In this document: piece after piece, positions 9,190-19,000 of the stretch
Layout of the letters: every line of letters begins with the position of its first letter
Position numbering within the stretch: the first letter of the stretch is position 1
From: Microbacterium phyllosphaerae
GTDB taxonomy: Bacteria; Actinomycetota; Actinomycetes; Actinomycetales; Microbacteriaceae
Direction of reading: 5' to 3'
Assembly: GCF_017876435.1 (NCBI RefSeq)
Contig: NZ_JAGIOA010000001.1
Location: 2,852,001 to 2,916,000, forward strand
Length of the DNA: 64,000 nucleotides
Position numbers and translations under genes: made by a program
The notes under the pieces: model-generated
Seen by the model: only the letters and a program-made list of their open reading frames with translations
Databases searched by the model: none
What the model was told of the DNA's origin: nothing

Positions 9190-9555
9190 TCAGTGGAAGC
9201 TGTCTCCGCAGGCGCAGCTGCCCGCGGCATTGGGGTTGTCGATCGTGAAGCCCTGCTCCGAGATCGTGTCCTTGAAGTCGATCGATGCGCCGTCGAGGTA
9301 CGGGACGCTCATGTTGTCGATGATGACCTCGACGCCGTCGAAGTCGACGGTCACGTCGTCTTCGAGGAATCGCTCGTCGAAGTACAGCTGGTAAATCAGG
9401 CCGGAGCATCCGCCGGGCTGGACGGCGACGCGCAGACGAAGGTCGTCGCGGCCCTCCTGCTCGAGGAGGTTCTTCACCTTGGTCGCCGCGGCGTCGGTCA
9501 GCTTCACGCCGTGCGCCTGGGTGGTCTCTGCTGCAGTCAGTGTGGTGTCGCTCAT
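9190..9555 (-). CDS. erpA: A-type iron-sulfur cluster carrier (ErpA/HesB family)
   Basis: Carrier that receives Fe-S clusters from the SUF scaffold and inserts them into apo-proteins. The three conserved cysteines are visible as Gly-Gly-Cys-Ser-Gly in the middle and the C-terminal Cys-Ala-Cys-Gly. The 121-residue length is normal. I start it at the ATG 9555 because AAGGAG precedes it by six bases. It lies directly upstream of ctaC on the same strand, a neighbourhood also seen in mycobacteria (the Rv2204c region). Confidence 0.92.
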   Translation of the reverse strand: MSDTTLTAAETTQAHGVKLTDAAATKVKNLLEQEGRDDLRLRVAVQPGGCSGLIYQLYFDERFLEDDVTVDFDGVEVIIDNMSVPYLDGASIDFKDTISEQGFTIDNPNAAGSCACGDSFH

Positions 9556-9626
9556 GTCGCTCCTTGTGACGGGCCGCGCTCGCACGGCTGGTGACTCGAT
9601 TTTACCCTCCGGCCGGAGGAAAGGGC

Positions 9627-11048
9627 TCAGATGCGGATGTCGTTCATCCGCGAGAGCAGAAGCGCCTCGGTGACCACCGCATGGCGGAACGTGTCGAGGT
9701 GCAGCGATTCGTTGGGGCTGTGCGCCCTCGAGTGCGGGTCCTCGACGCCGGTGACCAGGATCTGCGCGGACGGGAACTCCCGCACGAGGTCGGCGATGAA
9801 CGGGATCGAGCCGCCGACGCCGAGGTCGACCGGAGCGACCCCGTAGCCGTCGCGCATCGCGTCACGCGTGAGGGCGACAGCCCATCCGCTGGTGTCGACG
9901 AGGAAGCCGTTGCCCAGGTCGACGTCGGAGAAGGTGAGCTCCGCACCGAACGGGGCGTGAGCGCGCAGGTGCGCTTCAAGGGCGGCATACGCCTCTTCGC
10001 CGGACTGCCCGGGGGCGACACGAGCGCTCACGACGACCGTGACCTCGGGGAGGAGCGTGTTCGACGCCGCCTCGACGCTCGTCGCATCGATGCCGATGAC
10101 CGTGACCGACGGCTTGTTCCAGATCCGGCTGAGGATGGTGCCGTCGCCGATCGGAGAGGTGCCGGGGAGAAGACCCGCCTCATCGCGGAGGGTGTCCTCG
10201 CTGTACTCGGGAGTGGAGGCATCCCGCTCCGTCATCCCCGCGACCGCGACCGAGCCGTCCTCGTTCCAGAGAGTGGAGAGCATCTTGACCGTCGCCATCA
10301 TCGCGTCGGGCACCGCTCCCCCGAACATGCCCGAGTGCGACGCGTGGTCGAGGGTGCGCACACGCACGGTGAAACGTGCGTTGCCGCGGAGCGACACCGT
10401 CAGCCCGGGCGTGACCGAGTCCCAGTTGCCCGAGTCGGCGACCACGATCGCGTCCGCTCGCAGGGCGTCCTTGTTGTCCGAGAGGAACTGCGCGAACGAA
10501 CGGGAGCCGTACTCCTCCTCGCCCTCGATGAACATCGCGATCCCCAGTTCGAGATCATCGCCGATGACCTCGGCGACCGCTCGGATCGAGGCGATGTGGG
10601 CCATGATGCCGGCCTTGTCGTCGGCTGCACCGCGTCCGTACAGGCGACCATCGCGCACGGTCGGCTCGAACGGCGGAGTCTCCCACAGCGCGTCGTCTCC
10701 GGGGGGCTGCACGTCGTGGTGCGCGTAGAGCAGGATGGTGGGCTTGCCGTTGCGGGCCGCGCGCGTCGCGAGCACGGCAGGCTGCCCGTGCTCGTCGGTG
10801 CCGGGGATCGCCGCACGCAGGATGCGGACCTCGTCGAACACGCCGGTGTCGGTGGCGAGAGCGGCGACGGCTTCGGCGCTGCGCTCGAGCTGCGTCTGAT
10901 CGAAAGCCGGCCAGGCCATGCCGGGGATGCGGACGAGCCGGCCGAGGTCGCTCAGGGCCGCGGGGAAACCTGTCGACGCCGCCTCGAGGACTGCGGGCTC
11001 GCGATCGCTGGACGGATTCTGGTCACCGGGCTGGGCAGGAGATGTCAT
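9627..11048 (-). CDS. M20/M28 family metallopeptidase (dipeptidase)
   Basis: Zinc peptidase of the M20 family, 473 residues. Metal-binding and catalytic signatures are Tyr-Ala-His-His-Asp-Val-Gln-Pro (about residue 132), Gly-Arg-Gly-Ala-Ala-Asp-Asp-Lys (about 160) and Glu-Gly-Glu-Glu-Glu (about 195), plus a dimerisation domain after that. It has no signal peptide, so it probably acts in the cytoplasm on dipeptides or N-acyl amino acids; M. tuberculosis Rv2141c is a likely equivalent by family and neighbourhood. It is transcribed divergently from the DUF3043 gene. Confidence 0.88.
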   Translation of the reverse strand: MTSPAQPGDQNPSSDREPAVLEAASTGFPAALSDLGRLVRIPGMAWPAFDQTQLERSAEAVAALATDTGVFDEVRILRAAIPGTDEHGQPAVLATRAARNGKPTILLYAHHDVQPPGDDALWETPPFEPTVRDGRLYGRGAADDKAGIMAHIASIRAVAEVIGDDLELGIAMFIEGEEEYGSRSFAQFLSDNKDALRADAIVVADSGNWDSVTPGLTVSLRGNARFTVRVRTLDHASHSGMFGGAVPDAMMATVKMLSTLWNEDGSVAVAGMTERDASTPEYSEDTLRDEAGLLPGTSPIGDGTILSRIWNKPSVTVIGIDATSVEAASNTLLPEVTVVVSARVAPGQSGEEAYAALEAHLRAHAPFGAELTFSDVDLGNGFLVDTSGWAVALTRDAMRDGYGVAPVDLGVGGSIPFIADLVREFPSAQILVTGVEDPHSRAHSPNESLHLDTFRHAVVTEALLLSRMNDIRI

Positions 11049-11053
11049 GCGAG

Positions 11054-11061
11054 TAATCTTA
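11054..11061. promoter_or_regulatory. overlapping divergent -10 elements
   Basis: The octamer TAATCTTA reads as TAATCT on the plus strand (11054-11059) towards the DUF3043 gene and as TAAGAT on the minus strand (11061-11056) towards the M20 peptidase. The minus-strand hexamer ends seven bases before the peptidase ATG (a leaderless start), while the plus-strand transcript would have a leader of about 30 bases with GAGGA. Confidence 0.45.
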
Positions 11062-11095
11062 AGGTGATCCGCTTTTCATCGAACCGAGGAACCTC

Positions 11096-11683
11096 GTGGC
11101 CACTTCCCCTGTCTCCCCTCCGACGAACGACGACCCCTCCGAGACTCCGGCCTCGGGCAAGGGACGCGCGACGCCGACCCGGGCTGAACAGGAGGCCGCG
11201 CGCCGACGCCCCCTGGTCGCGAACACCAAGGAGGCCAAGGCCGCCGCGCGCGCCGAGCTCAACGAGCGCCGCAACCGCGCGCAGGCCGGTCTGGCTGCCG
11301 GTGAGGAGAAGTACCTCCCGGCCCGCGACAAGGGTCCGCAGCGCCGCTGGGTGCGCGACTACGTGGATGCGGGCTGGCACCCGGCAGAGTTCGTGATGGG
11401 TGTCATGGTGCTCGTGATCCTCATCTCGCTGCTCCCCGCCAACCTCGCGATCGGCGGATTCGCGATCGCCGGCTGGGCGTACCTGGTCATGATGGCGTAC
11501 CTCATCCTCGCGATCGGCGGCATGGTGCTCCTCGGCTTCCGCGTGAAGCGCAAGGTCGCGGCGAAGTTCGGCCAGGAGCGCATGGAGCGCGGCCTCGGCT
11601 GGTACGCCGCGATGCGTTCCCTGCAGATGCGCTTCATGCGCCTGCCCAAGGCTCAGGTCAAGCGCGGCGACTACCCCGCCTGA
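11096..11683 (+). CDS. DUF3043 domain-containing membrane protein
   Basis: Actinobacterial protein of unknown function, 195 residues. The first 60 residues are charged and Ala/Arg/Glu rich, then a conserved Lys-Gly-Pro-Gln-Arg-Arg-Trp-Val-Arg-Asp-Tyr-Val-Asp motif (about 80-92), two adjacent transmembrane helices (about 100-120 and 124-146), and a basic C-terminus. This layout is that of the DUF3043 family (M. tuberculosis Rv2206 type). It starts with GTG preceded by GAGGA. No function can be assigned. Confidence 0.85.
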   Translation: MATSPVSPPTNDDPSETPASGKGRATPTRAEQEAARRRPLVANTKEAKAAARAELNERRNRAQAGLAAGEEKYLPARDKGPQRRWVRDYVDAGWHPAEFVMGVMVLVILISLLPANLAIGGFAIAGWAYLVMMAYLILAIGGMVLLGFRVKRKVAAKFGQERMERGLGWYAAMRSLQMRFMRLPKAQVKRGDYPA

Positions 11684-11698
11684 CGACTCGACTCACGC

Positions 11699-11738
11699 AA
11701 GAGGCGTCTCCAGCTCCGATGAGCTCGAGACGCCTCTT
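11699..11738. terminator. bidirectional terminator between the DUF3043 gene and pyrD
   Basis: A 12-base-pair outer stem (11699-11710 with 11727-11738), one mismatch, then five further pairs (11712-11716 with 11721-11725) and a four-base loop. It lies between convergent genes. Confidence 0.82.
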
Positions 11739-11756
11739 CTGCGTATGCGGTCGATG

Positions 11757-12779
11757 TCAGCGGCCGACAAGACCCCGGTTGATCTCACGACCCCAGAACG
11801 GGCCGCGATAGAGGAAGGCCGTGTACCCCTGCACCAGGGTCGCCCCTGCCGCGAGTCTCTCCTGGACGTCGGCGGGCGTCTCCACTCCTCCGACCGCGAT
11901 CACGCAGAAGTCCGCGGGCACTGCGGTGCGCACGAGACGGAGCACCTGCATCGAGCGCTCCTTGAGCGGGGCACCGGACAGTCCGCCTGCCCCCGCCTCC
12001 TCGACTGTCACGGCGTCCGTGGTGAGGCCCTCTCGGCTGATCGTCGTGTTGTGCGCGATGATCCCCGCAAGCCCCTCGGCCACTGCGAGCTCCGCGATGG
12101 CGGTGATCTCCTCGTCCGGGAGATCGGGGGCGATCTTGACGAGCAGCGGTGTCGTCCCCGATGCGGCCCGCACGGCCCGCAGCAGCGGCGCCAGTGTCTC
12201 CACGGCCTGGAGGCCGCGGAGCCCGGGCGTGTTCGGGGAGGAGACGTTCACCGCCAGGTAGTCGGCGAGCGGTGCGAGTCTGGTTGCCGACGCCACGTAG
12301 TCGGCCGTCGCGTTCTCGACGTCGACGACGCGGCTCTTGCCGATGTTCACCCCGATCACCGTGTCAGGGGCCCCTCGACGCAGCTTCGCGAGTCGCTTCG
12401 CCGCAGCATCCGCACCTTCGTTGTTGAAGCCCATGCGGTTGATGACCGCGCGGTCGGCGATCAGACGGAAGAGCCGCGGCTTGGGGTTGCCCTCCTGCGG
12501 GACCGCCGTGACGGTTCCGACCTCGACGTGTCCGAAACCGAGGGCGGCGAGCCCGCGCACACCGACGGCGTTCTTGTCGAACCCCGCGGCGATGCCGAAC
12601 GGCGAGGAGAAGGTCACGCCGAGCGCTTCCACGCGCAGCGACGGATCAGGCTTCGTGAGCGCGCGTGTCGCCCAGGAGAACGGGGGCGCTCCGAGGACGC
12701 GGATCACCGCCATCCCGGCATGATGGGCGAACTCGGGGTCGAAGCGCGACAGGACAGCGCGAAAGAGCAGCGGATACAT
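11757..12779 (-). CDS. pyrD: dihydroorotate dehydrogenase (quinone), class 2
   Basis: Fourth step of pyrimidine synthesis, oxidising dihydroorotate to orotate with electrons passed to menaquinone. Class 2 features are the N-terminal amphipathic helix region (Tyr-Pro-Leu-Leu-Phe-Arg), the Asn-Arg-Met-Gly-Phe-Asn-Asn motif (about 118-124) and the catalytic loop Asn-Val-Ser-Ser-Pro-Asn-Thr-Pro-Gly-Leu-Arg (about 175-185). The 340-residue length is normal. It follows nrdR by ten bases; TAATCT, overlapping the nrdR stop and seven bases before the ATG, could give a separate leaderless transcript. Confidence 0.95.
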   Translation of the reverse strand: MYPLLFRAVLSRFDPEFAHHAGMAVIRVLGAPPFSWATRALTKPDPSLRVEALGVTFSSPFGIAAGFDKNAVGVRGLAALGFGHVEVGTVTAVPQEGNPKPRLFRLIADRAVINRMGFNNEGADAAAKRLAKLRRGAPDTVIGVNIGKSRVVDVENATADYVASATRLAPLADYLAVNVSSPNTPGLRGLQAVETLAPLLRAVRAASGTTPLLVKIAPDLPDEEITAIAELAVAEGLAGIIAHNTTISREGLTTDAVTVEEAGAGGLSGAPLKERSMQVLRLVRTAVPADFCVIAVGGVETPADVQERLAAGATLVQGYTAFLYRGPFWGREINRGLVGR

Positions 12780-12786
12780 CCCTGCC

Positions 12787-12792
12787 AGATTA
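12787..12792 (-). promoter_or_regulatory. possible -10 element of pyrD
   Basis: TAATCT on the minus strand overlaps the nrdR stop codon and ends seven bases before the pyrD ATG. The spacing matches the leaderless pattern elsewhere in the window, but readthrough from nrdR is equally possible. Confidence 0.3.
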
Positions 12793-13260
12793 CCGGTCGG
12801 CGGGCTCCGGCTTCACGTGGTCGGCGCGGAGATCGGTGATCGCGCTCTCGAAGTCCTCGAGGGAATCGAAGGCCTGATACACACTGGCGAACCGCAGGTA
12901 GGCGACCTCGTCGAGATCGCGGAGCGGGCCGAGGATCGCGAGCCCGATCTCGTTCGTGTCGAGCTGCGAGACGCCTGTCTGCCGCACCGCCTCCTCGACG
13001 CGCTGGGCGAGGACGGCGAGATCTGCTTCGGTGACGGGGCGGCCCTGGCAGGCCTTGCGCACGCCTGAGATGACCTTCTCTCGACTGAACGGCTCCATCA
13101 CGCCTGACCGCTTGATGACGTTGAGGCTCGCGGTCTCGGTCGTCGTGAACCGACCACCGCACTCGGGACACTGTCGTCGCCTGCGGATCGACAGGCCGTC
13201 GTCGCTGGTGCGGGAATCGATGACCCGAGAGTCCGAATGACGGCAGAAGGGGCAGTGCAT
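12790..13260 (-). CDS. nrdR: transcriptional repressor NrdR
   Basis: ATP/dATP-sensing repressor of ribonucleotide reductase genes. The 156-residue product begins with a zinc ribbon (Met-His-Cys-Pro-Phe-Cys at the N-terminus, paired with Cys-Pro-Glu-Cys-Gly near residues 31-35) and continues with an ATP-cone domain (Val-Ile-Lys-Arg-Ser-Gly onward). The start chosen is the ATG at 13260, which makes the zinc ribbon N-terminal as in the family. It sits between hisD and pyrD on the same strand. No nrd gene is nearby. Confidence 0.95.
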   Translation of the reverse strand: MHCPFCRHSDSRVIDSRTSDDGLSIRRRRQCPECGGRFTTTETASLNVIKRSGVMEPFSREKVISGVRKACQGRPVTEADLAVLAQRVEEAVRQTGVSQLDTNEIGLAILGPLRDLDEVAYLRFASVYQAFDSLEDFESAITDLRADHVKPEPADR

Positions 13261-13267
13261 CTGACCG

Positions 13268-13273
13268 ATCCTA
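13268..13273 (-). promoter_or_regulatory. -10 element of nrdR (probable leaderless start)
   Basis: TAGGAT on the minus strand ends seven bases before the nrdR ATG and overlaps the 3' end of hisD. No ribosome binding site lies in between and no clear -35 hexamer is seen. Confidence 0.4.
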
Positions 13274-14575
13274 CGCCGTGAATCGAGCCTCGATCGCCTC
13301 ACCGTGCGCGGGAAGCACCTCGGTGTTGGCGAGCGCGACGACTCCTGCACGGACTTCGGCGAGGGCGGCGCGATCATACGAGATCACCTGCTGGGGGCGC
13401 AGGAAGGTGTACGCACCGAGGCCGGGCGCATAGCGCGCCTGTCCCCCGGTGGGCAGAACGTGATTGCTTCCCGCCATGTAGTCCCCGAGGCTCACGGGCG
13501 TGTGATCGCCCACGAACACGGCGCCCGCGCTGGTGAAGGACTCCGCGGCCGACTCCGCATCCTCGAGGTGCAGCTCCAGGTGCTCCGGTGCATACGCGTT
13601 GCTGAACGCGGTCGCCATCGCGCGGTCGTCGACGAGAACGATCGCGGACTGCGGGCCGCCCAGAGCGGCCTCGACGCGAACGGCGTGACGGGTGGACGAC
13701 GCCTGCCGTGCGACCTCGGCTGCCACGCGGTCCGCGAGATCCTCGGAATCGGTGACGAGGACGGCGGACGCCTGCTCGTCGTGCTCCGCCTGGCTGACGA
13801 GGTCGGCGGCGACCAGACGCGCATCCGCCGTCGAGTCCGCGACGACGAGGATCTCTGTGGCGCCCGCCTCCGAGTCCGTACCGACGACTCCGGCCACCGC
13901 TCTCTTCGCCGAGGCGACGTAGTTGTTCCCCGGCCCCGACAGCACATCCACGGGATCCAGGCCGATGTCGGCGACGCCGTGCGCGAAGGCCCCGATGGCC
14001 CCTGCGCCGCCCATCGCGTACACCTCGGTGATGCCGAGGAGACCGGCCGCAGCCAGGATCGTCGGGTGGACGCGTCCGCCCTGGTCGTGCTGCGGAGGAG
14101 ATGCGAGGGCGATCTGCTCGACTCCCGCGACCTGTGCCGGGACGACGTTCATGATGACGCTCGACGGGTAGACGGCCTTGCCCCCGGGGATGTAGACACC
14201 CGCGCGGTGCACGGGCTGCCAACGCTGCCGGATCGTCGCCCCCGGGCCGATCTCGGTGACGCTCGGTTCCGGCACCTGCGCGGCCGAAGCGATGCGCACT
14301 CGACGGATCGCTTCTTCGAGAGCGACCCGCACGTCGGGGTGCAGCACCTCGAGGGCCTCGGCGATGTGCCCTGCCGGCACTCGGAGGTCATGTCCGGAGA
14401 CGTGGTCGAAGCGCTCGGCCTGCTCACGCAGCGCCTCTTCGCCGCGGTCACGGACGTCCTCGACGATTCGTGCCGCGGTGTCGAGGGCCTCGGCGCGTGC
14501 CTGAGTGGCCCGCGGCACTGCCGCGAGCATGTCGGCGGGCGAGAGCTCGCGCCCCCGCAGATCGATCGTGCGCAA
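13271..14575 (-). CDS. hisD: histidinol dehydrogenase
   Basis: Last two steps of histidine synthesis, oxidising histidinol to histidine with NAD. The 434-residue product carries the family signature around Gly-Pro-Gly-Asn-Asn-Tyr-Val (about residue 218) followed by a Gly-Ser-Glu/Asp-rich stretch, the zinc-site region [11 protein letters not shown] and Gly-Ser-Asn-His-Val-Leu-Pro-Thr-Gly. The start is TTG with AAGGG seven bases before it. No other his gene is adjacent: hisD is split from the usual hisDCB order. Confidence 0.95.
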   Translation of the reverse strand: MRTIDLRGRELSPADMLAAVPRATQARAEALDTAARIVEDVRDRGEEALREQAERFDHVSGHDLRVPAGHIAEALEVLHPDVRVALEEAIRRVRIASAAQVPEPSVTEIGPGATIRQRWQPVHRAGVYIPGGKAVYPSSVIMNVVPAQVAGVEQIALASPPQHDQGGRVHPTILAAAGLLGITEVYAMGGAGAIGAFAHGVADIGLDPVDVLSGPGNNYVASAKRAVAGVVGTDSEAGATEILVVADSTADARLVAADLVSQAEHDEQASAVLVTDSEDLADRVAAEVARQASSTRHAVRVEAALGGPQSAIVLVDDRAMATAFSNAYAPEHLELHLEDAESAAESFTSAGAVFVGDHTPVSLGDYMAGSNHVLPTGGQARYAPGLGAYTFLRPQQVISYDRAALAEVRAGVVALANTEVLPAHGEAIEARFTA

Positions 14576-14577
14576 GA

Positions 14578-15900
14578 TCAGCCCTTCGTGATGTCTGCGA
14601 TGTCGTGCAGGTAGCCGATTCGACCGTCATCGTGTCGGACGACATACGCGCCGCCACGATCTTCGATGACGAGAGCCCAGGCGCTGGGCCCGACCTGGAA
14701 GATCGCCTCGCCGCGCTCGTCGTGCACGTCGCGCTCGGTCGGCGCGAGGATCCAGAACGGCTGCCCGGCCGACAGACCCGCGTCGTGCGCGGCCGTCTCG
14801 TGGGAATCGTCATCCGCGTCGGCGTCGACGGCGGCGAACGCCCTGGTCTCGGGAGCGGAGACATCCTGCGCGGTCGCACCGAGGAGCGACTCGATGCTGC
14901 CCGTGTCGGAGACGATCTCGGGCTCCTGACCCCAGGTGCTGCGCGAGTACGTCGGAGCGTAGTCCTCGTCGGATGCCGGCTGCTCGGTGCCCGTGCCACC
15001 ACCGGACGCGTGCGCGACGAGCGGAACCTGCTCGGCCAGATCGAGGCGAGCCACCTCGTCGGTGGCGTGCTGTCCTGACAGCTCCACATCGAGCCCCTCA
15101 GCGGGGTAGGCCTGCGTCGTCGTGTGCGGCGTCGATTCGACGTACGGGGCAGGCGCCTGCTGCGCCGTCTGCGCAGGCTCATTCTGCGTGAGTTCGTCCT
15201 GTGCAGGCTCGTCCTGCGTGGGCTCGGCGGAGTCGTCTGAGCCGGCGGCGGGAGTCGCGACGGCATCCGTGGCCGGCTCCGGGCGCGGACGGGCGATGAC
15301 CGGACGCACGGGGTTCGCGTTGCGGTGCGCGAGGGTGACGAGTCGCCCGTGGAAGTCCTCCTTGACCCCCGGGATCAGGGGCGCGAAGACCGTGAGAACG
15401 ACGAGCGCGAGCGATGCGATGAGCTGGACGATCCCGTTCCAGTACAGACCGAACGTGCCGAAGTCGATCGCGAACACGACGGCGCTCCAGAGAGCCCCGA
15501 GCCAGAACACGGCAGCGACGGAGAAGGCGACGGAGGCGAACTGGTCGATACCCAGGGAACCCACCCGGCGGATCCCCTCCGGGGAGAAACGACGAAGCAC
15601 CACCAGGAAGACCGCGACGGTCGGCACACCGATCGGCAGCACCCACTGGATGCCGGTGCCCCAGATCGAGGTGTCGCCGACATACGGGAAGAACGAGGCG
15701 ACGAAAGCGACGAGCCAGACACCCACGATGAGGAGCTCTCGCAGGGTGAACCCGAGGATGCCGAACTCCGGCGTCACCTCGTCGTCATACAGGACGCCGT
15801 CGTCGTCGGAGAAGACCTCGTCGACAGAGGACTCCGAGTCCGGGGACGTGTCATCCGCAGACGAGGCGTCGCTGTTCAGGAAGGGGGATTCCGTGCTCAT
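14578..15900 (-). CDS. membrane protein of unknown function with C-terminal globular domain
   Basis: I do not recognise a named family. The 440-residue product has an acidic, Ser/Asp-rich first 45 residues, about four hydrophobic segments (roughly 50-72, 82-100, 125-150 and 160-185), a long Ala/Gln/Glu/Pro-rich linker with degenerate Asp-Glu-Pro-Ala-Gln repeats, and a folded-looking C-terminal stretch of about 65 residues beginning near Gly-Gln-Pro-Phe-Trp-Ile-Leu-Ala-Pro. The ATG at 15900 has AGGA upstream. It lies between dnaE and hisD, which it precedes by two bases, so it may be the first gene of an operon with hisD and nrdR. Confidence 0.7.
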   Translation of the reverse strand: MSTESPFLNSDASSADDTSPDSESSVDEVFSDDDGVLYDDEVTPEFGILGFTLRELLIVGVWLVAFVASFFPYVGDTSIWGTGIQWVLPIGVPTVAVFLVVLRRFSPEGIRRVGSLGIDQFASVAFSVAAVFWLGALWSAVVFAIDFGTFGLYWNGIVQLIASLALVVLTVFAPLIPGVKEDFHGRLVTLAHRNANPVRPVIARPRPEPATDAVATPAAGSDDSAEPTQDEPAQDELTQNEPAQTAQQAPAPYVESTPHTTTQAYPAEGLDVELSGQHATDEVARLDLAEQVPLVAHASGGGTGTEQPASDEDYAPTYSRSTWGQEPEIVSDTGSIESLLGATAQDVSAPETRAFAAVDADADDDSHETAAHDAGLSAGQPFWILAPTERDVHDERGEAIFQVGPSAWALVIEDRGGAYVVRHDDGRIGYLHDIADITKG

Positions 15901-15918
15901 GGGGGGTCCTTTCGCCAC

Positions 15919-15945
15919 GGTGCAGAGCTTCTGACGCACTGCACC
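15919..15945 (-). other. inverted repeat in the leader of the 14578-15900 gene
   Basis: A seven-base-pair inverted repeat (15919-15925 with 15939-15945) lies in the presumed 5' leader, downstream of a TAGGAT hexamer at 15964-15959 and upstream of the AGGA site. Too short to call a riboswitch. Confidence 0.25.
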
Positions 15946-16013
15946 CGAACGGGTCATGATCCTACCCGGTGCGTCCGAGAGGACGTCATCGGGCGACTCG
16001 TGTACGACGATCG

Positions 16014-19000
16014 TCAGCCGAGGCAGCTCGGACCGAGGAGCGACTTGAGATCGCCGAAGAGATCGGCGGAGACCTTCACGGGCATCGGTACGTCGAACAC
16101 CTTCGCCGTACCGCCTCGGTGCACCCGCAGCACCACCTCGGTGTCTCCGTTGTGACGACGCAACACCTCGGCGAGCTCGTTCATGACCTTCTCGGTCGCT
16201 CTCTGCTCGGCGAGCACGAGTGCGAGCGGGCCCGCGGCATCGAAGGAACCGACGTCGGGGGCGAACGCTGACTGCGCATGGAGATTGAGTCCGTCATCTC
16301 GCTTCGACACTCGACCGCGCACGGCCAGGATCGAGTCCTGCTGCAGGATGTGCTGGAACTCGGTGTAGGTCTTGCCCATGAACATGACCGTCACCTCACC
16401 GTTGAAGTCCTCGACCGTGATCATGCCGTACGGGTTTCCGCTGGCCTTCGCGACACGATGCTGAACACTCGTCACGAGACCGGCAACCGTGACCTGGTCG
16501 CCGTCCTGCATGTCATCGGAGTTGATGAGGTTGTGGATCGAGATCGATGCGTGCTTCGCCAGCGGCACCTCGAGGCCGGCGAGAGGGTGGTCCGAGACGT
16601 AGAGCCCGAGCATCTCGCGCTCGAAGGCGAGCTTGTCCTTCTTGGTCCACTCGGGGCGCGCCGGCACCTTCGCAGGCGCCGCCTCCTCCATGTCGTCGTA
16701 CAGGCTGTCGAAGTCGAAGCCGATCGCGCCCTGCGCCTCGTTCCGCTTGCGATCGACAGCTGCCTCGACAGCGTCCTCATGTACTTCCAGCAGCGCTCGA
16801 CGGGAGTCCCCCATCGAGTCGAACGCGCCGGCCTTGATGAGCGACTCGACCGTGCGCTTGTTCGACACGTGCAGCGGCACCTTGTCGAGGAAGTGATGGA
16901 AGGAGGTGAATCGCTCGTCCTTGCGCGCCGCGATGATTCCTTCGACCACGTTGCTGCCGACGTTGCGGACGGCACCGAGTCCGAAGCGGATGTCGTCGCC
17001 GACGGCCGCGAAGTACTTGATCGACTCGGAGACGTCGGGCGGCAGCACCTTGATGCCCATGCGGCGGCACTCGTTCAGGTACAGCGCCATCTTGTCTTTC
17101 GAGTCGCCGACACTGGTGAGCAGGGCGGCCATGTACTCGGCCGGATAGTGGGCTTTGAGGTACGCGGTCCAGTACGACACGACGCCGTACGCGGCAGAGT
17201 GCGCTTTGTTGAACGCGTAGTCCGAGAACGGGAGCAGGATCTCCCAGATCGCGTTGACGGCGCCGTCGGAGTAGCCGTTCGCGTGCATACCCGCTTGGAA
17301 GCCCTCGAACTGCTTGTCGAGCTCGGACTTCTTCTTCTTACCCATCGCTCGGCGGAGGATGTCCGCCTGACCGAGCGAGAATCCGGCCACGCGCTGGGCG
17401 ATGGCCATGACCTGCTCCTGATAGATGATCAGGCCGTAAGACTCGTCGAGGATGTCGGCGAGCGAATCGGTGAACTCCGGGTGGATCGGTGTGATCGGCT
17501 GCTGCCCGTTCTTGCGCAGCGCGTAGTTCGTGTGAGAGTTCGCACCCATGGGGCCGGGTCGGTACAGCGCGATGAGCGCCGAGATGTCGCCGAAGTTGTC
17601 CGGGCGCATGAGACGCATGAGTGCTCGCATCGGGCCGCCGTCGAGCTGGAACACCCCGAGCGACTCACCCCGCCCGAGCAGCTCGTACGCGCCGCGGTCG
17701 TCGAGCTCGAGATGCTCGAGATCGAGCTCCTCTCCCCGGTTCGTGCGGATGTTGTCGAGCGCGTCGGAGATGATCGTGAGGTTTCGCAGCCCCAGGAAGT
17801 CCATCTTGATCAGACCGAGAGACTCGCACGACGGGTAGTCGAACTGCGTGACGATCTGCCCGTCCTGCTCGCGGCGCATGATCGGGATGATGTCGATCAG
17901 CGGCTCGGACGACATGATCACGCCGGCGGCGTGAACGCCCCACTGACGCTTCAGGCCTTCGAGACCGAGAGCGCGGTCGAAGACCGTCTTCGCCTCGGGG
18001 TCGGTCTCGATCAGCGCACGGAACTCGCTCGCCTCCTTGAAGCGGGGGTGGGCGGAGTCGAACATGCCGTCGAGCGGCATGTCCTTGCCCATGACGGGCG
18101 GCGGCATCGCCTTGGTGAGTCGCTCGCCCATGCTGAACGGGAAGCCGAGCACTCGCCCTGCATCCTTCAGCGCCTGCTTCGACTTGATCGTGCCGTAGGT
18201 GACGATCTGTGCGACGCGCTCGGACCCGTACTTCCTGGTCACGTACTCGATGACCTCGCCACGGCGACGGTCATCGAAGTCGACGTCGAAGTCGGGCATC
18301 GAGACGCGATCGGGGTTGAGGAACCGCTCGAAGATGAGGCCGTGCTCGAGGGGGTCGAGGTCGGTGATCTTCATGGCGTAGGCGACCATCGATCCGGCAC
18401 CGGACCCACGCCCGGGACCGACGCGGATGCCGTTGTCCTTGGCCCAGTTGATGAAGTCGGCGACGACGAGGAAGTAGCCGGGGAACCCCATCTGCAGGAT
18501 GATCCCGGTCTCGTACTCGGCCTGCTTGCGCACCTTGTCGGGGATGCCGCCGGGGTAGCGGTAGTGCAGACCCGCCTCGACCTCCTTGATGAGCCAGCTG
18601 TCCTCGGTCTCACCGTCGGGCACGGGGAAGCGCGGCATGTAGTTCGCCGCGGTGTTGAACTCGACCTCGCATCGCTCGGCGATGAGCAGCGTGTTGTCGC
18701 ACGCCTCGGGGTGGTCGCGGAACAGCTGCCGCATCTCGGCGGCCGTCTTGATGTAGTACCCGTCGCCGTCGAACTTGAAGCGGTTCGGGTCGTCGAGGGT
18801 CGAGCCGGACTGCACGCACAGCAGGGCCTCGTGAGCATCGGCCTCGTGCTGGTGCGTGTAGTGCGAGTCGTTGGTGCCGACGAGCGGGATGTTCAGGTCT
18901 TTGGCGAGGCGGATCAGATCGGTCATGACCCGACGCTCGATGGAGAGGCCGTGGTCCATGATCTCGGCGAAGTAGTTCTCCTTGCCGAACAGGTCCTGGA

